64,000 bases of DNA. Origin: Gammaproteobacteria bacterium. Its GTDB lineage: Bacteria; Pseudomonadota; Gammaproteobacteria; DSM-16500. The stretch is taken from positions 620,001 through 684,000 of the forward strand of contig JACDDU010000001.1 in assembly GCA_013816845.1 (NCBI GenBank). The letters run 5' to 3'. A model generated the notes under the pieces. It was not told where the DNA came from, did no database searches, and saw nothing but the letters and a program-made list of their open reading frames with translations. Below, piece by piece: positions 9,359-17,356 of the stretch (position 1 is the first letter of the stretch; every line of letters starts with the position of its first letter). The position numbers were made by a program, and so were the translations under genes.

Positions 9359-10231
9359 ATGAAGCGAGGGTTACGCGATGCGCTGGCTCAGGAAAACCCA
9401 TTACAAATTGTAGGAACAATTAATGCTTACATGGCATTAATGGCAGAGCGTGCAGGTTTTCAAGCAATCTATCTATCAGGCGCAGGCGTTGCTAATGCAT
9501 CTTACGGATTCCCAGATCTGGGAATAACTAATCTTACCGATGTTGCTGAAGATGTTCGCCGCATTACCTACGCATGTGATTTACCGCTATTAGTTGATAT
9601 TGATACAGGGTGGGGGACAGCGTTAAATATTGCTCGCGCTATTAAAACAATGATTAGAAGTGGCGCTGCGGGTATTCATATTGAAGATCAAGTACAAGCT
9701 AAGCGCTGTGGTCATCGCCCCGGTAAAGCGCTCGTTTCACCTGAAGAAATGTGTGACCGTATAAAAGCTTGTGTGGATGCAAAAGATGACCCCAAGTTTG
9801 TCATCATGGCGAGAACCGACGCCCTTGCTAACGAAGGATTGGCCCAAACTATTGAGCGTATTCAGCAATATATTGAAGCCGGTGCCGAAATGATTTTCTT
9901 TGAAGGTGTTACTGATTTATCCCAATATCAAGCTGTCACAGAAAAATGTAAAGTTCCCATCTTAGCTAATATGACTGAGTTTGGGCTAACCCCTCTTTAT
10001 GCTAAGGAAGACTTGCAAAAAGCCGGCGTTGAGCTCATCCTTTACCCCCTCTCCGCTTTCCGTGCCATGTGCGCGAGCGCCCATCAAGTTTATAAAACAA
10101 TCCGTCAAGACGGCACGCAAAAAAGTTTATTAAAAGAAATGCAAACCCGTCAGGAGCTTTACGAGGTCCTGGATTATCATCGTTATGAACAACATTTAAA
10201 TGAATTATTCGCACAAGGAAAAGGTAAATGA
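9359..10231 (+). CDS. prpB: 2-methylisocitrate lyase
   Basis: PrpB cleaves 2-methylisocitrate to pyruvate and succinate, the last step of the methylcitrate cycle for propionyl-CoA. The 290-residue product has the ICL/PEP-mutase fold: [16 protein letters not shown], the DIDTGWG metal site, the HIEDQ motif, and the catalytic cysteine in [12 protein letters not shown] (C117). The KRCGH signature separates PrpB and isocitrate lyases from PEP mutases. A GGAG ribosome-binding site lies 8 bases before the ATG. It opens an operon with prpC, overlapping it by 4 bases (ATGA), and lies directly behind tRNA-Asn. Confidence 0.96.
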   Translation: MKRGLRDALAQENPLQIVGTINAYMALMAERAGFQAIYLSGAGVANASYGFPDLGITNLTDVAEDVRRITYACDLPLLVDIDTGWGTALNIARAIKTMIRSGAAGIHIEDQVQAKRCGHRPGKALVSPEEMCDRIKACVDAKDDPKFVIMARTDALANEGLAQTIERIQQYIEAGAEMIFFEGVTDLSQYQAVTEKCKVPILANMTEFGLTPLYAKEDLQKAGVELILYPLSAFRAMCASAHQVYKTIRQDGTQKSLLKEMQTRQELYEVLDYHRYEQHLNELFAQGKGK

Positions 10232-11349
10232 CTGCAAAAACTGGCGGGTTAGAAGGTGTTATTGTTGGTGATACAGCCATATGCACCGTCGGGAAAGAAG
10301 GCGTTGGGCTGACTTATCGTGGCTACGATATCCATGATCTTGCCACCTATTCTTCTTTCGAAGAAGTAGCTTATTTGCTCCTTTACGACAAACTACCCTC
10401 TTTATCGGAATTAAACGCTTACCGCGATAAATTAGTAAAACTAAGACGGCTTCCTAACGAGTTAAAATTAATATTAGAAACAATGCCAGGCTCAGCGCAT
10501 CCTATGGAAGTTTTGCGCACAAGTGTATCGATGCTAGGCACATTGGAAGCGGAATCTGCTAATTACAATGATCATGATATTGCTAACCGCTTAATTGCTT
10601 GTGTTCCCAGCATGTTACTTTATTGGTATCAATTCCATCGAAACAATACACGTCTTGAAACTTGGGTTGCAGAAGAGCCAACAGTAGCTGGCTACTTTAT
10701 GTATTTATTATTAGGTAAAAAACCAACTGACGAAGTTCGCCGCGCTATGGATGTCTCACTCATTCTTTATGCAGAACATGAACTCAATGCCTCAACCTTT
10801 GCAGCGCGTGTCACAGCATCAACAGGATCAGATTTTTACTCAGCTATTGTTTCTGCCATTGGAACTTTACGCGGTCCTTTACATGGCGGCGCCAACGAAG
10901 AAGCAATGCGTTTAATCAGTATGTTCAAAACACCTGATCAAGCTGAAGCCGGCGTCAAAGAAATGCTAGCTAAAAAAGAAAAAATAATGGGATTTGGCCA
11001 TCGTGTTTATAAAAACTCTGACCCACGCTCCGATATCATTAAGGAGTGGTCGAGAAAATTATCTTTAACAGCACGTGATGGTTACCTCTTCGCTATTTCT
11101 GAACGCATTGAAAAAGTAATGTGGGAAGAGAAAAAGTTATTTCCTAATTTAGATTTTTATAGCGCAACAGCCTATCATTTTTGTGGGGTACCCACTTTAT
11201 TGTTTACGCCTATTTTTGTCATGGCCCGCCTCAGTGGGTGGAGTGCTCATATTTTTGAACAACGTGCCAACAACAGATTGATTCGGCCCGAAGCAGAATA
11301 TACGGGTCCTACAAAACGATCTTACACCCCTATTGAACAACGAGGCTGA
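10228..11349 (+). CDS. prpC: 2-methylcitrate synthase
   Basis: PrpC condenses propionyl-CoA with oxaloacetate to 2-methylcitrate. The product has the short citrate-synthase architecture of PrpC (373 residues, without the N-terminal extension of hexameric GltA). It shows the [15 protein letters not shown] start region, the conserved histidine motifs [12 protein letters not shown] and [13 protein letters not shown] with its neighbouring aspartate, and the C-terminal [10 protein letters not shown] / [13 protein letters not shown] block. The setting between prpB and prpD decides for methylcitrate rather than citrate synthase, though some side activity with acetyl-CoA is usual. It is translationally coupled to prpB. 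Confidence 0.94.
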   Translation: MTAKTGGLEGVIVGDTAICTVGKEGVGLTYRGYDIHDLATYSSFEEVAYLLLYDKLPSLSELNAYRDKLVKLRRLPNELKLILETMPGSAHPMEVLRTSVSMLGTLEAESANYNDHDIANRLIACVPSMLLYWYQFHRNNTRLETWVAEEPTVAGYFMYLLLGKKPTDEVRRAMDVSLILYAEHELNASTFAARVTASTGSDFYSAIVSAIGTLRGPLHGGANEEAMRLISMFKTPDQAEAGVKEMLAKKEKIMGFGHRVYKNSDPRSDIIKEWSRKLSLTARDGYLFAISERIEKVMWEEKKLFPNLDFYSATAYHFCGVPTLLFTPIFVMARLSGWSAHIFEQRANNRLIRPEAEYTGPTKRSYTPIEQRG

Positions 11350-11350
11350 A

Positions 11351-12799
11351 ATGGCTTTACATACAGTGGATAGCAATATCCGCCCTGAGATGGATGAAGT
11401 ATTACTTACAATTGCTGAATATACGGCCAATAGCACGATTAAGAGCGAGCTTGCTTACCAAACAGCTTCTTTTAGTTTAATGGATGCACTGGGCTGCGCA
11501 CTTATGGCCTTAGAATTTCCCGCTTGTACAAAGTTACTAGGACCCATCGTGCCAGGAACCATTGTACCTCTTGGCGCTCGAGTACCAGGGACAGACTATT
11601 GCCTGGACCCCATTCTTGCAGCATTCAATATTGGCACCTTAGTTCGTTGGCTTGATTTTAATGATACTTGGCTTGCAGCAGAATGGGGTCACCCTTCTGA
11701 TAACTTAGGTGCAATTTTAGCACTCACTGATTATCTCAGCCGAACCAAACGAGCTGCAAATAAAAAACCTTTAGTCGTGCGAGATATTTTGACCGCCATG
11801 ATTAAAGCTCATGAAATTCAAGGTATCTTAGCACTGGAAAATGGTTTTAATCGTCTCGGATTTGATCACGTTCTTTTGGTAAGAATTGCATCCACTGCCG
11901 TTGCAACATCTTTATTAGGTGGCACAGTAGAACAAATTGCTAATGCACTCTCGCACGCTTTCATTGATGGCGCAGCTTTAAGAACTTATCGTCATGCTCC
12001 CAACACGGGAAGTCGAAAATCTTGGGCTGCAGGCGATGCAACCAGTCGGGCCACCCGACTTGCTTGGCTCACAATGCAAGGTGAAATGGGTTATCAAAGT
12101 GCACTCACTGCAAAAAAATGGGGATTTTATGATGTTGTCATGCAAGGAAATCCTCTCAAGCTGAATCATTCATTTGGTAGTTATGTCATGGAAAATATTT
12201 TATTTAAAATATCTTTTCCAGCAGAATTCCATGCGCAAACTGCTGTTGAGTGTGCAGTAGTTTTGCATCCTCAAATTAAGGATCGTTTGCATGAGATTGA
12301 AAAAATCGTCTTAAACACTCAAGAATCGGCAGTCAGAATTATTAGTAAATCGGGGCCGCTCCATAACCCTGCTGATCGAGATCATTGTTTACAATACATG
12401 GTAGCTGTCGGACTTCTAGAAGGTGATCTTAATGCTAAGCATTATGAAAATGCCTTTGCTTATCACCGTAAAGAAATTGATGAGCTTAGAAATAAAATGA
12501 TTGTTGAAGAAGAACCGCGCTTTTCACAAGAGTATTTACATCCCGATAAACGCTCGATTGCTAATGCGATTCAAATCTTTTTTAAAGATGGCACGAAAAC
12601 TGAGAAAGTTACCATTGAATACCCAATTGGCCATCGACGCCGTAGAGAAGAAGGAATTCCCCTCTTGTTCAGAAAATTTGAAGGAAGTGCGCAGAAGCAT
12701 CTTTCATCTGAAAAAGTTACGATGCTGCTCGATCTCTTTCACAATCAAGCAAAACTCGAAGCTACCCCAGCTGATGAATTCATTGAATTATTTTGTTAA
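11351..12799 (+). CDS. prpD: 2-methylcitrate dehydratase
   Basis: PrpD dehydrates 2-methylcitrate to 2-methyl-cis-aconitate. The sequence follows the MmgE/PrpD family closely over its full length: LLDALGCAL-like LMDALGCALMALEFPACTK, VPGTDYCLDPILAAFNIG, RWLDFNDTWLAAEWGHPSDNLG, YRHAPNTGSRKSWAAGDATS, ISFPAEFHAQTAVE and PIGHRRRREEGIP. I set the start at the ATG at 11351, one base after the prpC stop, giving 482 residues (E. coli 483); an in-frame TTG at 11333 would overlap prpC. It is the last gene of the operon and is followed by a hairpin. No prpE or prpR is present here, so propionyl-CoA activation and the regulator must lie elsewhere. Confidence 0.96.
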   Translation: MALHTVDSNIRPEMDEVLLTIAEYTANSTIKSELAYQTASFSLMDALGCALMALEFPACTKLLGPIVPGTIVPLGARVPGTDYCLDPILAAFNIGTLVRWLDFNDTWLAAEWGHPSDNLGAILALTDYLSRTKRAANKKPLVVRDILTAMIKAHEIQGILALENGFNRLGFDHVLLVRIASTAVATSLLGGTVEQIANALSHAFIDGAALRTYRHAPNTGSRKSWAAGDATSRATRLAWLTMQGEMGYQSALTAKKWGFYDVVMQGNPLKLNHSFGSYVMENILFKISFPAEFHAQTAVECAVVLHPQIKDRLHEIEKIVLNTQESAVRIISKSGPLHNPADRDHCLQYMVAVGLLEGDLNAKHYENAFAYHRKEIDELRNKMIVEEEPRFSQEYLHPDKRSIANAIQIFFKDGTKTEKVTIEYPIGHRRRREEGIPLLFRKFEGSAQKHLSSEKVTMLLDLFHNQAKLEATPADEFIELFC

Positions 12800-12813
12800 A
12801 TTCTGCCAATGGT

Positions 12814-12843
12814 GATGCCCCGAAAGCGCTATTAAGGGGCATC
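12814..12843 (+). terminator. Probable terminator after prpBCD
   Basis: A perfect 8-bp stem (gatgcccc 12814-12821 with ggggcatc 12836-12843) and 14-base loop begins 14 bases after the prpD stop. Only short pyrimidine stretches follow, so termination may be weak or Rho-assisted. Confidence 0.55.
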
Positions 12844-13290
12844 CTTCAAGTTAAGATTCCTCTTTCGAGTACTTTTTACCACGTTGCTTCTGATTTCAGA
12901 CTAACGCGAGATTAATCGTTTTAATAAAGCTACAGTTACTCTGTAACTAAATTTGTTACGCTTGCTCGTGTAACAGCTTCTCTTAATGAATAATCATTCG
13001 CAGAATGAAGAAAAAAGTCTCAAAGTCTCAACGTTGTTTCTTTGTCTTTAAAGTTTTTAAGTTTATGATTTAATGCGTTTGATTCTTTCACTAACCTTCG
13101 CGCACTTTTGCAGCATCCCTTCAATAAAATTTGCTAATCTTCATTTATTGCACCATCCTCGATCATTATTTTTGCCGCTCCATTCAGTGAGCGGCAATGT
13201 AGAATTTTATTCTCTTAAGTTAGCGGTTTTGCCACTCTCCCTAGCTTCTCTCAAGGGGAGAGTTCATCTGTACCCATCACGACTATTTAC
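12844..13290. other. Gene-free stretch with several palindromes
   Basis: No supported gene lies here; a plus-strand open frame from 13073 runs through two hairpins and into the opposite-strand gene and looks spurious. Two short palindromes built on the same GTTAC/GTAAC core sit in tandem (AGTTAC-3-GTAACT at 12934-12948; TGTTAC-10-GTAACA at 12954-12975). Two stronger hairpins follow at 13172-13197 and 13234-13263. Confidence 0.6.
13172..13263. repeat. Two hairpin-forming inverted repeats
   Basis: The first (ttgccgctc 13172-13180 with gagcggcaa 13189-13197) is a perfect 9-bp stem with an 8-base loop. The second (actctccc 13234-13241 with gggagagt 13256-13263) is a perfect 8-bp stem with a 14-base loop. 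Both lie just past the 3' end of the minus-strand gene at 13291 and could serve as its terminators, or be dispersed palindromic elements. Confidence 0.5.
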
Positions 13291-13911
13291 TTATCTTTTT
13301 GCAAATACACTTGCAGCCATAGCATTATCATCAATATCTAAATCCATATCACTATTAGATTTATGTTTAAATAAATGTAAGTGAAATTGCAGACATTTTC
13401 GTCTAGCTATTTCTTTCGCGTAGGTATGCTTATGTTCGGCTAGCATATTCATGCAAGAAGATTCATTATTGGTTCTTTTCAATTCTTTTTTCGCAAATTG
13501 ATATCCCTTTTCAAATCCGTATTTCATAGCAAGTGCGATTGTCACTTCTCCTGCTTGTCCGTCTGTAAAAAATAGGTTTGGGAAATTAAATTTGTCTCGG
13601 ATGAGAGCCCTATGTTCTTTTGAGATATAGTAGAAGGCGTTAATAGCTAGTATTACATTTTCAGCTAAAAAACCGTCTTTAATTCTATAAATATTGCCAA
13701 AAAAGTCTTTTGAGTTTAAAAAATTTTTGATTAGTCTATCAGTACCAAATCTCGATAGAATTTTCTCAGCACCTTGATCCTTACAATAGATATTTAATTC
13801 AAAAGCATTAGATACGTCTTGGTGTAAAATAAACTTATTTATATCTGCATTTTTATTTTCATTAACAAATGTTAAAAACTGATTTTCTGATTTCGCTAAT
13901 AACCACGGCAT
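13291..13911 (-). CDS. Hypothetical protein, 206 residues
   Basis: I do not recognise this protein. It is a soluble, mixed-charge, apparently helical protein with no signal peptide or membrane segment, starting MPWLLAKSENQFLTFVNENK. The middle (about residues 70-140) contains aromatic-rich helices such as ILAINAFYYISKEHRALIRDKFNFPNLFF (shown here as key features: paired Tyr, Arg-Asp-Lys, Phe-Asn-Phe). The C terminus has a basic stretch (EIARRKCLQFHLHLFKHKSN) followed by an acidic DMDLDIDDNA segment. It stands alone in a gene-poor accessory stretch with hairpins on both sides. The AT-rich composition and isolation would fit a lineage-specific or effector gene, but no function is claimed. Confidence 0.7.
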   Translation of the reverse strand: MPWLLAKSENQFLTFVNENKNADINKFILHQDVSNAFELNIYCKDQGAEKILSRFGTDRLIKNFLNSKDFFGNIYRIKDGFLAENVILAINAFYYISKEHRALIRDKFNFPNLFFTDGQAGEVTIALAMKYGFEKGYQFAKKELKRTNNESSCMNMLAEHKHTYAKEIARRKCLQFHLHLFKHKSNSDMDLDIDDNAMAASVFAKR

Positions 13912-13990
13912 AACAAATCACTCCGGAATTGAAACAGGCATCAATATATGGAATTATAATTCATATGCAAGTAACACCACGCAGCCGTGA

Positions 13991-14018
13991 TTGCCTCCCT
14001 CGAAGCAAAGCGAGGCAA
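13991..14018. repeat. GC-rich inverted repeat beside cvpA
   Basis: A 7-bp stem (ttgcctc 13991-13997 with gaggcaa 14012-14018) contains a nested cctcg/cgagg pair in its loop. It is followed by a GGG-tgta-CCC mini-hairpin near 14029-14038. The local GC content is clearly higher than the surrounding DNA, which suggests a dispersed palindromic element or the cvpA terminator region. Confidence 0.4.
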
Positions 14019-14049
14019 GAGGAGTCCCGGGTGTACCCTTCCCTTTCTC

Positions 14050-14679
14050 TTATTGTTTTAAATAACCACCATAGGTATCGGTTAAATCTTTAAGGGTCGA
14101 CGTTGCACCTTGAAATGTTTCACCAAACTTTGCTTTTAAGTTAGCTAAACTAGGCGACACAACGCCCCCTAGCCAAACCACAGAAGGTTGGTAAGCTGCG
14201 ACAAGTTTGGATTGTTGCCACCAAGCTTCAGCTGATAAAGGGGTCATTTGCACTAGAAAAATTAGCACTAAGTTTATGATATAACCCCGTATGAGCCCGA
14301 AAACACCACCAAACAAACGATTTCCTATTCCAAGAACCCCGGCTTGAAAAGCAGCATTCGCAAAATACCCAATGATCGATCCCACCAATACGGTTCCTGC
14401 GAATAATAAGCCAAAACTTAAGCCCAATGCTAAGTATGATACGGGCTGGGTGGTATTCATACCAATCGAGGTTGAGGCTTGAGTTACTACATTTTGCACC
14501 GTGGGAGAACTGGTGAAAGCCTGCGCAAGTGGATTAGAAAAGACAATGGCAACGATAAACGCTGCAATAAGAGTGATTAAAGAAATAATTTCTCGGACAA
14601 AACCGCGGGCTAAGCCCGTTAAAATTGAGAAAAAGAAGATAATGAGGATTATGTAATCGACCCAATTCAAATCAGACAT
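14050..14679 (-). CDS. cvpA: CvpA family inner-membrane protein
   Basis: CvpA is a small inner-membrane protein first known for colicin V export; in several bacteria it affects envelope integrity and biofilm formation. The 209-residue product begins MSDLNWVDYIILIIFFFSILTG, with the typical ARGFVREIISL loop. It has four hydrophobic segments (about residues 8-28, 33-50, 80-105, 125-148), including the family pattern GNRLFGGVFGLIRGYIINLVLIF. A soluble tail follows from about residue 155. In many Gammaproteobacteria cvpA precedes purF; here purF is absent and the gene stands alone. Confidence 0.9.
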   Translation of the reverse strand: MSDLNWVDYIILIIFFFSILTGLARGFVREIISLITLIAAFIVAIVFSNPLAQAFTSSPTVQNVVTQASTSIGMNTTQPVSYLALGLSFGLLFAGTVLVGSIIGYFANAAFQAGVLGIGNRLFGGVFGLIRGYIINLVLIFLVQMTPLSAEAWWQQSKLVAAYQPSVVWLGGVVSPSLANLKAKFGETFQGATSTLKDLTDTYGGYLKQ

Positions 14680-14748
14680 GATTCACCCTTTAGTAACTTA
14701 TTCGCACGACTGAACGATATAAATAGATTAAATAGTATATCAAATTGT

Positions 14749-15486
14749 TTAAGTAAGTGAGGCTATTATTATATCTGGAACATCCGTGAACACAGCATCA
14801 ACCCCCCAACTAAAGAGCATTTGTGCCCGAGCAGGATGGTTCACGGTATAGCAGAATAGTTGTTTATTCATAGCTTTGATGATCTCCGCAGTATTTTGAG
14901 TAATGATTTCATCGTTAACATGAATTGAGACGGGGTGTAACCAGGCACAAATTTCTTGCCAATCGGGCAGCCATTCATGCAAGAGCAATCCCACTAAAAC
15001 TTGTGGGTAAAATTGTCTAATACACTTTAATGCTTCCAAGGAGAAACTAGAAAACAGAAAGGTGTTTTCTGAGCTGTCTAAATAAGGTTGCATGATTTCC
15101 ATGACATTTTTTACTTGTTCTGCTTCTTGACCCGGTAGCGCTTTAATTTCAATGTTCGCATTCATTTGCCGCGTTGCTAGAAAATGAAGCAATTCTTTAA
15201 GGGTAGGAATGCGTTCGTTTAAAAAAGCGGGATTGAACCACCCTCCCGCATCAAGCAATTTTAAATGAGAATAGGGATGAGTAAAAACAGGTCCCGTACC
15301 GTTCGTTGTTCGGTCTAAAAGATCATCATGAAAAATAACAGGTTCGCCACATGCGGCTTGCACCACATCACATTCAATCCATTTAATGCCAAGGGCTGCT
15401 GCTTTTTCAAATGCAGCAAGTGTATTCTCAGGAGCAAGCGCACTTGCACCACGATGAGCGATGACAGGCGGTGTCACTTTAAGCAT
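14749..15486 (-). CDS. ugpQ: Glycerophosphodiester phosphodiesterase, cytoplasmic UgpQ type
   Basis: This enzyme hydrolyses deacylated phospholipid headgroup diesters to glycerol-3-phosphate and an alcohol. The GDPD TIM-barrel motifs are present: IAHRGASALAPENTLAAF at the N terminus, the metal-binding IECDVVQAACGEPVIFHDDLLDRTTNG block, NIEIKALPG, and the C-terminal YTVNHPARAQMLFSWGVDAVFTDVPD. No signal peptide is visible, so it is cytoplasmic. The ATG at 15486 gives 245 residues (E. coli UgpQ 247); a frame from a TTG 15 bases upstream is less likely. It starts 27 bases after the 3' end of the 564-residue gene on the same strand and may be co-transcribed with it. Confidence 0.92.
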   Translation of the reverse strand: MLKVTPPVIAHRGASALAPENTLAAFEKAAALGIKWIECDVVQAACGEPVIFHDDLLDRTTNGTGPVFTHPYSHLKLLDAGGWFNPAFLNERIPTLKELLHFLATRQMNANIEIKALPGQEAEQVKNVMEIMQPYLDSSENTFLFSSFSLEALKCIRQFYPQVLVGLLLHEWLPDWQEICAWLHPVSIHVNDEIITQNTAEIIKAMNKQLFCYTVNHPARAQMLFSWGVDAVFTDVPDIIIASLT

Positions 15487-15513
15487 GAGTGTCACGAGCA
15501 ACCCCTTGTATCG

Positions 15514-17208
15514 TTAACCTTGTGAAGGCGTTGAACTATGATTTTTAATTTCAACTTTTTCTGTGGGTGCTAATTTTGATCCTGACTGTCCCTTAAAAAA
15601 AAGTGGTAAAATGTTAACTGAGAAATGTGATTTTTTTTCTAGAGGTTGGGGTTCTTGTGGTACTGAAATGAGGTTCGCTTCTGGCGATTTAAATTGATCC
15701 CAAGCTACGCAAAAACCAAAAGAACTGCTACCACTAAATAATCCGCCAGCGCCCCCTAAAAGAGCAAGTGATAAAGGATTTATCACACCCATTAAGAACA
15801 TGATGGCTGTTGTTGCACCTGCTCCAACGCACGCGCTTAATCCTACTTTGATCCCATAATGATTCAAAAAAGACTTAATAAAATCAAGATCAGTATCTGC
15901 ATGCTTCGCTAATATTTCTTGAACTTGATCTATGACATTATCAACTTGTTTGAGCATGTCTTTAGCAGTTTTTATGCTTGATCTTAAACTACGTTGCAAT
16001 AATTCTGTCGCATCGCCAAATTTTTTATATTGCAACATATGTGATTTAATATTTCTAATATCACCAAAATTGTTAAAGTAAAAAGTGATGAGGTCATTGA
16101 GCATTTTCCCAACATCATTAAGTTCATTTTGAATTTCATCGGATATTTTCTGTTGTTTATGATTATGAAGATCAATTAACATATGCTGAGCTTTAAATAA
16201 TTGTTTAAATTCATTTTCTGCTGTATGAGATGATTCAGGCTTAATAAAACCCTGTGAAAATAAAATATTACGAAAAGCATCAACTTCATTATAAAGAATA
16301 AATAATTTATCACGACGATTTTGCAGATCTGCATCAGCATCTTTAAGCTCATCAAACTTTGCCTGAGTCGTTTTGATCATTGCTTTAAAGGAGGAGTTTA
16401 ATTGAACTTTAATATTTTCTAGTAAAACAATAACCGCTTTTAATTCTAGCTGACATGCTTTAAGGGTTTTAGAGTCATTATCTTTGCGCGCTGATTCAAG
16501 TTTGATAATAATTTTATTAATATCTTCAATCGTAATTAAATTTTTAAGTATTTCTAAGAGTTCTTTGTCGGACTGATAGGGTTTATTAAGATTTAAATCT
16601 CGAGTATCTATTTGATATCCATGCTTAATAATGGTTTCAACCATAGTATTGAGTGAGCCATTCAAAACATTCAAAGATTCTTGAAAAGGAGGCAGAGTCA
16701 CTTTCAAACTATGCTGTTGTAATGCTTCATCCTCTGTCTTTGCTTCGCTTAATTTCTCTATGAAAAGAGATGACGAGACATTATCTAAAAACTGCATCAT
16801 TAGGTAGTGATATTTCGTTAAAACTTCACACCCATAGATAACCCGCGACATTAAGGCTTTAAAGTTTTTAAGAGTCTCTTGATGAGAAGCAATGTTTTTT
16901 TTCTGAGAATTAAAATATTCTTCAAGGCGCTGATCGAGATTGTTTTTTATATTACAGTAGTAAACTTTAATTTCCTGAAGATTATCAAATTGAATAGCGC
17001 CACTTAGTTCATTGATCCACAAATCATCAAAGAAATTTAAAAGGTCAAGGTTGATACCTCTTGGCTGGGAAGTACCGTCGCGCAAAATTTCATCAACGGA
17101 AAATCTTATTCGCTTCAATATCAATTCTATTCTTTTATCTATTAATTTAGCTTCACTTAATTCAAATGTAGGAAACTGGCGTATACCACTCACTCGATTA
17201 GTTGTCAT
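15514..17208 (-). CDS. Unrecognised coiled-coil protein with a C-terminal membrane hairpin (candidate effector)
   Basis: I do not recognise this 564-residue protein. Most of it (about residues 20-440) is charged and helical with heptad-like stretches, for example around residues 240-330 (KLESARKDNDSKTLKACQLE). Two adjacent hydrophobic segments follow at about residues 453-475 and 480-500, rich in Gly, Ala and Ser, and then a hydrophilic Ser/Pro/Lys tail. There is no N-terminal signal peptide. Long coiled coil plus a late membrane hairpin and a polar tail is common among Legionella and Coxiella type IV effectors that insert into host membranes; that reading is an inference. Its ATG is preceded by a very strong GGAGGTGG ribosome-binding site, and a promoter-like pair lies upstream. 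Confidence 0.75.
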   Translation of the reverse strand: MTTNRVSGIRQFPTFELSEAKLIDKRIELILKRIRFSVDEILRDGTSQPRGINLDLLNFFDDLWINELSGAIQFDNLQEIKVYYCNIKNNLDQRLEEYFNSQKKNIASHQETLKNFKALMSRVIYGCEVLTKYHYLMMQFLDNVSSSLFIEKLSEAKTEDEALQQHSLKVTLPPFQESLNVLNGSLNTMVETIIKHGYQIDTRDLNLNKPYQSDKELLEILKNLITIEDINKIIIKLESARKDNDSKTLKACQLELKAVIVLLENIKVQLNSSFKAMIKTTQAKFDELKDADADLQNRRDKLFILYNEVDAFRNILFSQGFIKPESSHTAENEFKQLFKAQHMLIDLHNHKQQKISDEIQNELNDVGKMLNDLITFYFNNFGDIRNIKSHMLQYKKFGDATELLQRSLRSSIKTAKDMLKQVDNVIDQVQEILAKHADTDLDFIKSFLNHYGIKVGLSACVGAGATTAIMFLMGVINPLSLALLGGAGGLFSGSSSFGFCVAWDQFKSPEANLISVPQEPQPLEKKSHFSVNILPLFFKGQSGSKLAPTEKVEIKNHSSTPSQG

Positions 17209-17260
17209 GCTCCACCTCCGTGGCTTTTAAGCCTTTCATTATTATGAATCTAATAGAACA

Positions 17261-17289
17261 TTTTTATCTACTTCCCATTCTAGATTCAA
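17261..17289 (-). promoter_or_regulatory. Predicted promoter of the coiled-coil membrane protein gene
   Basis: On the minus strand TTGAAT (17289-17284) and TAAAAA (17266-17261) are separated by 17 bases, about 50 bases before the ATG at 17208. The GGAGGTGG ribosome-binding site lies between. Confidence 0.45.
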
Positions 17290-17356
17290 CTGCTAAAATA
17301 CACCCCTCAATTCGCATGCAACGATTTGCATAAAATTAAGGCAGCACAATACACTT

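Noticed and set aside
13073-13384. Plus-strand open frame of 103 codons
   Set aside because: It runs through two hairpins, overlaps the opposite-strand gene, has no ribosome-binding site and shows no protein-like pattern.
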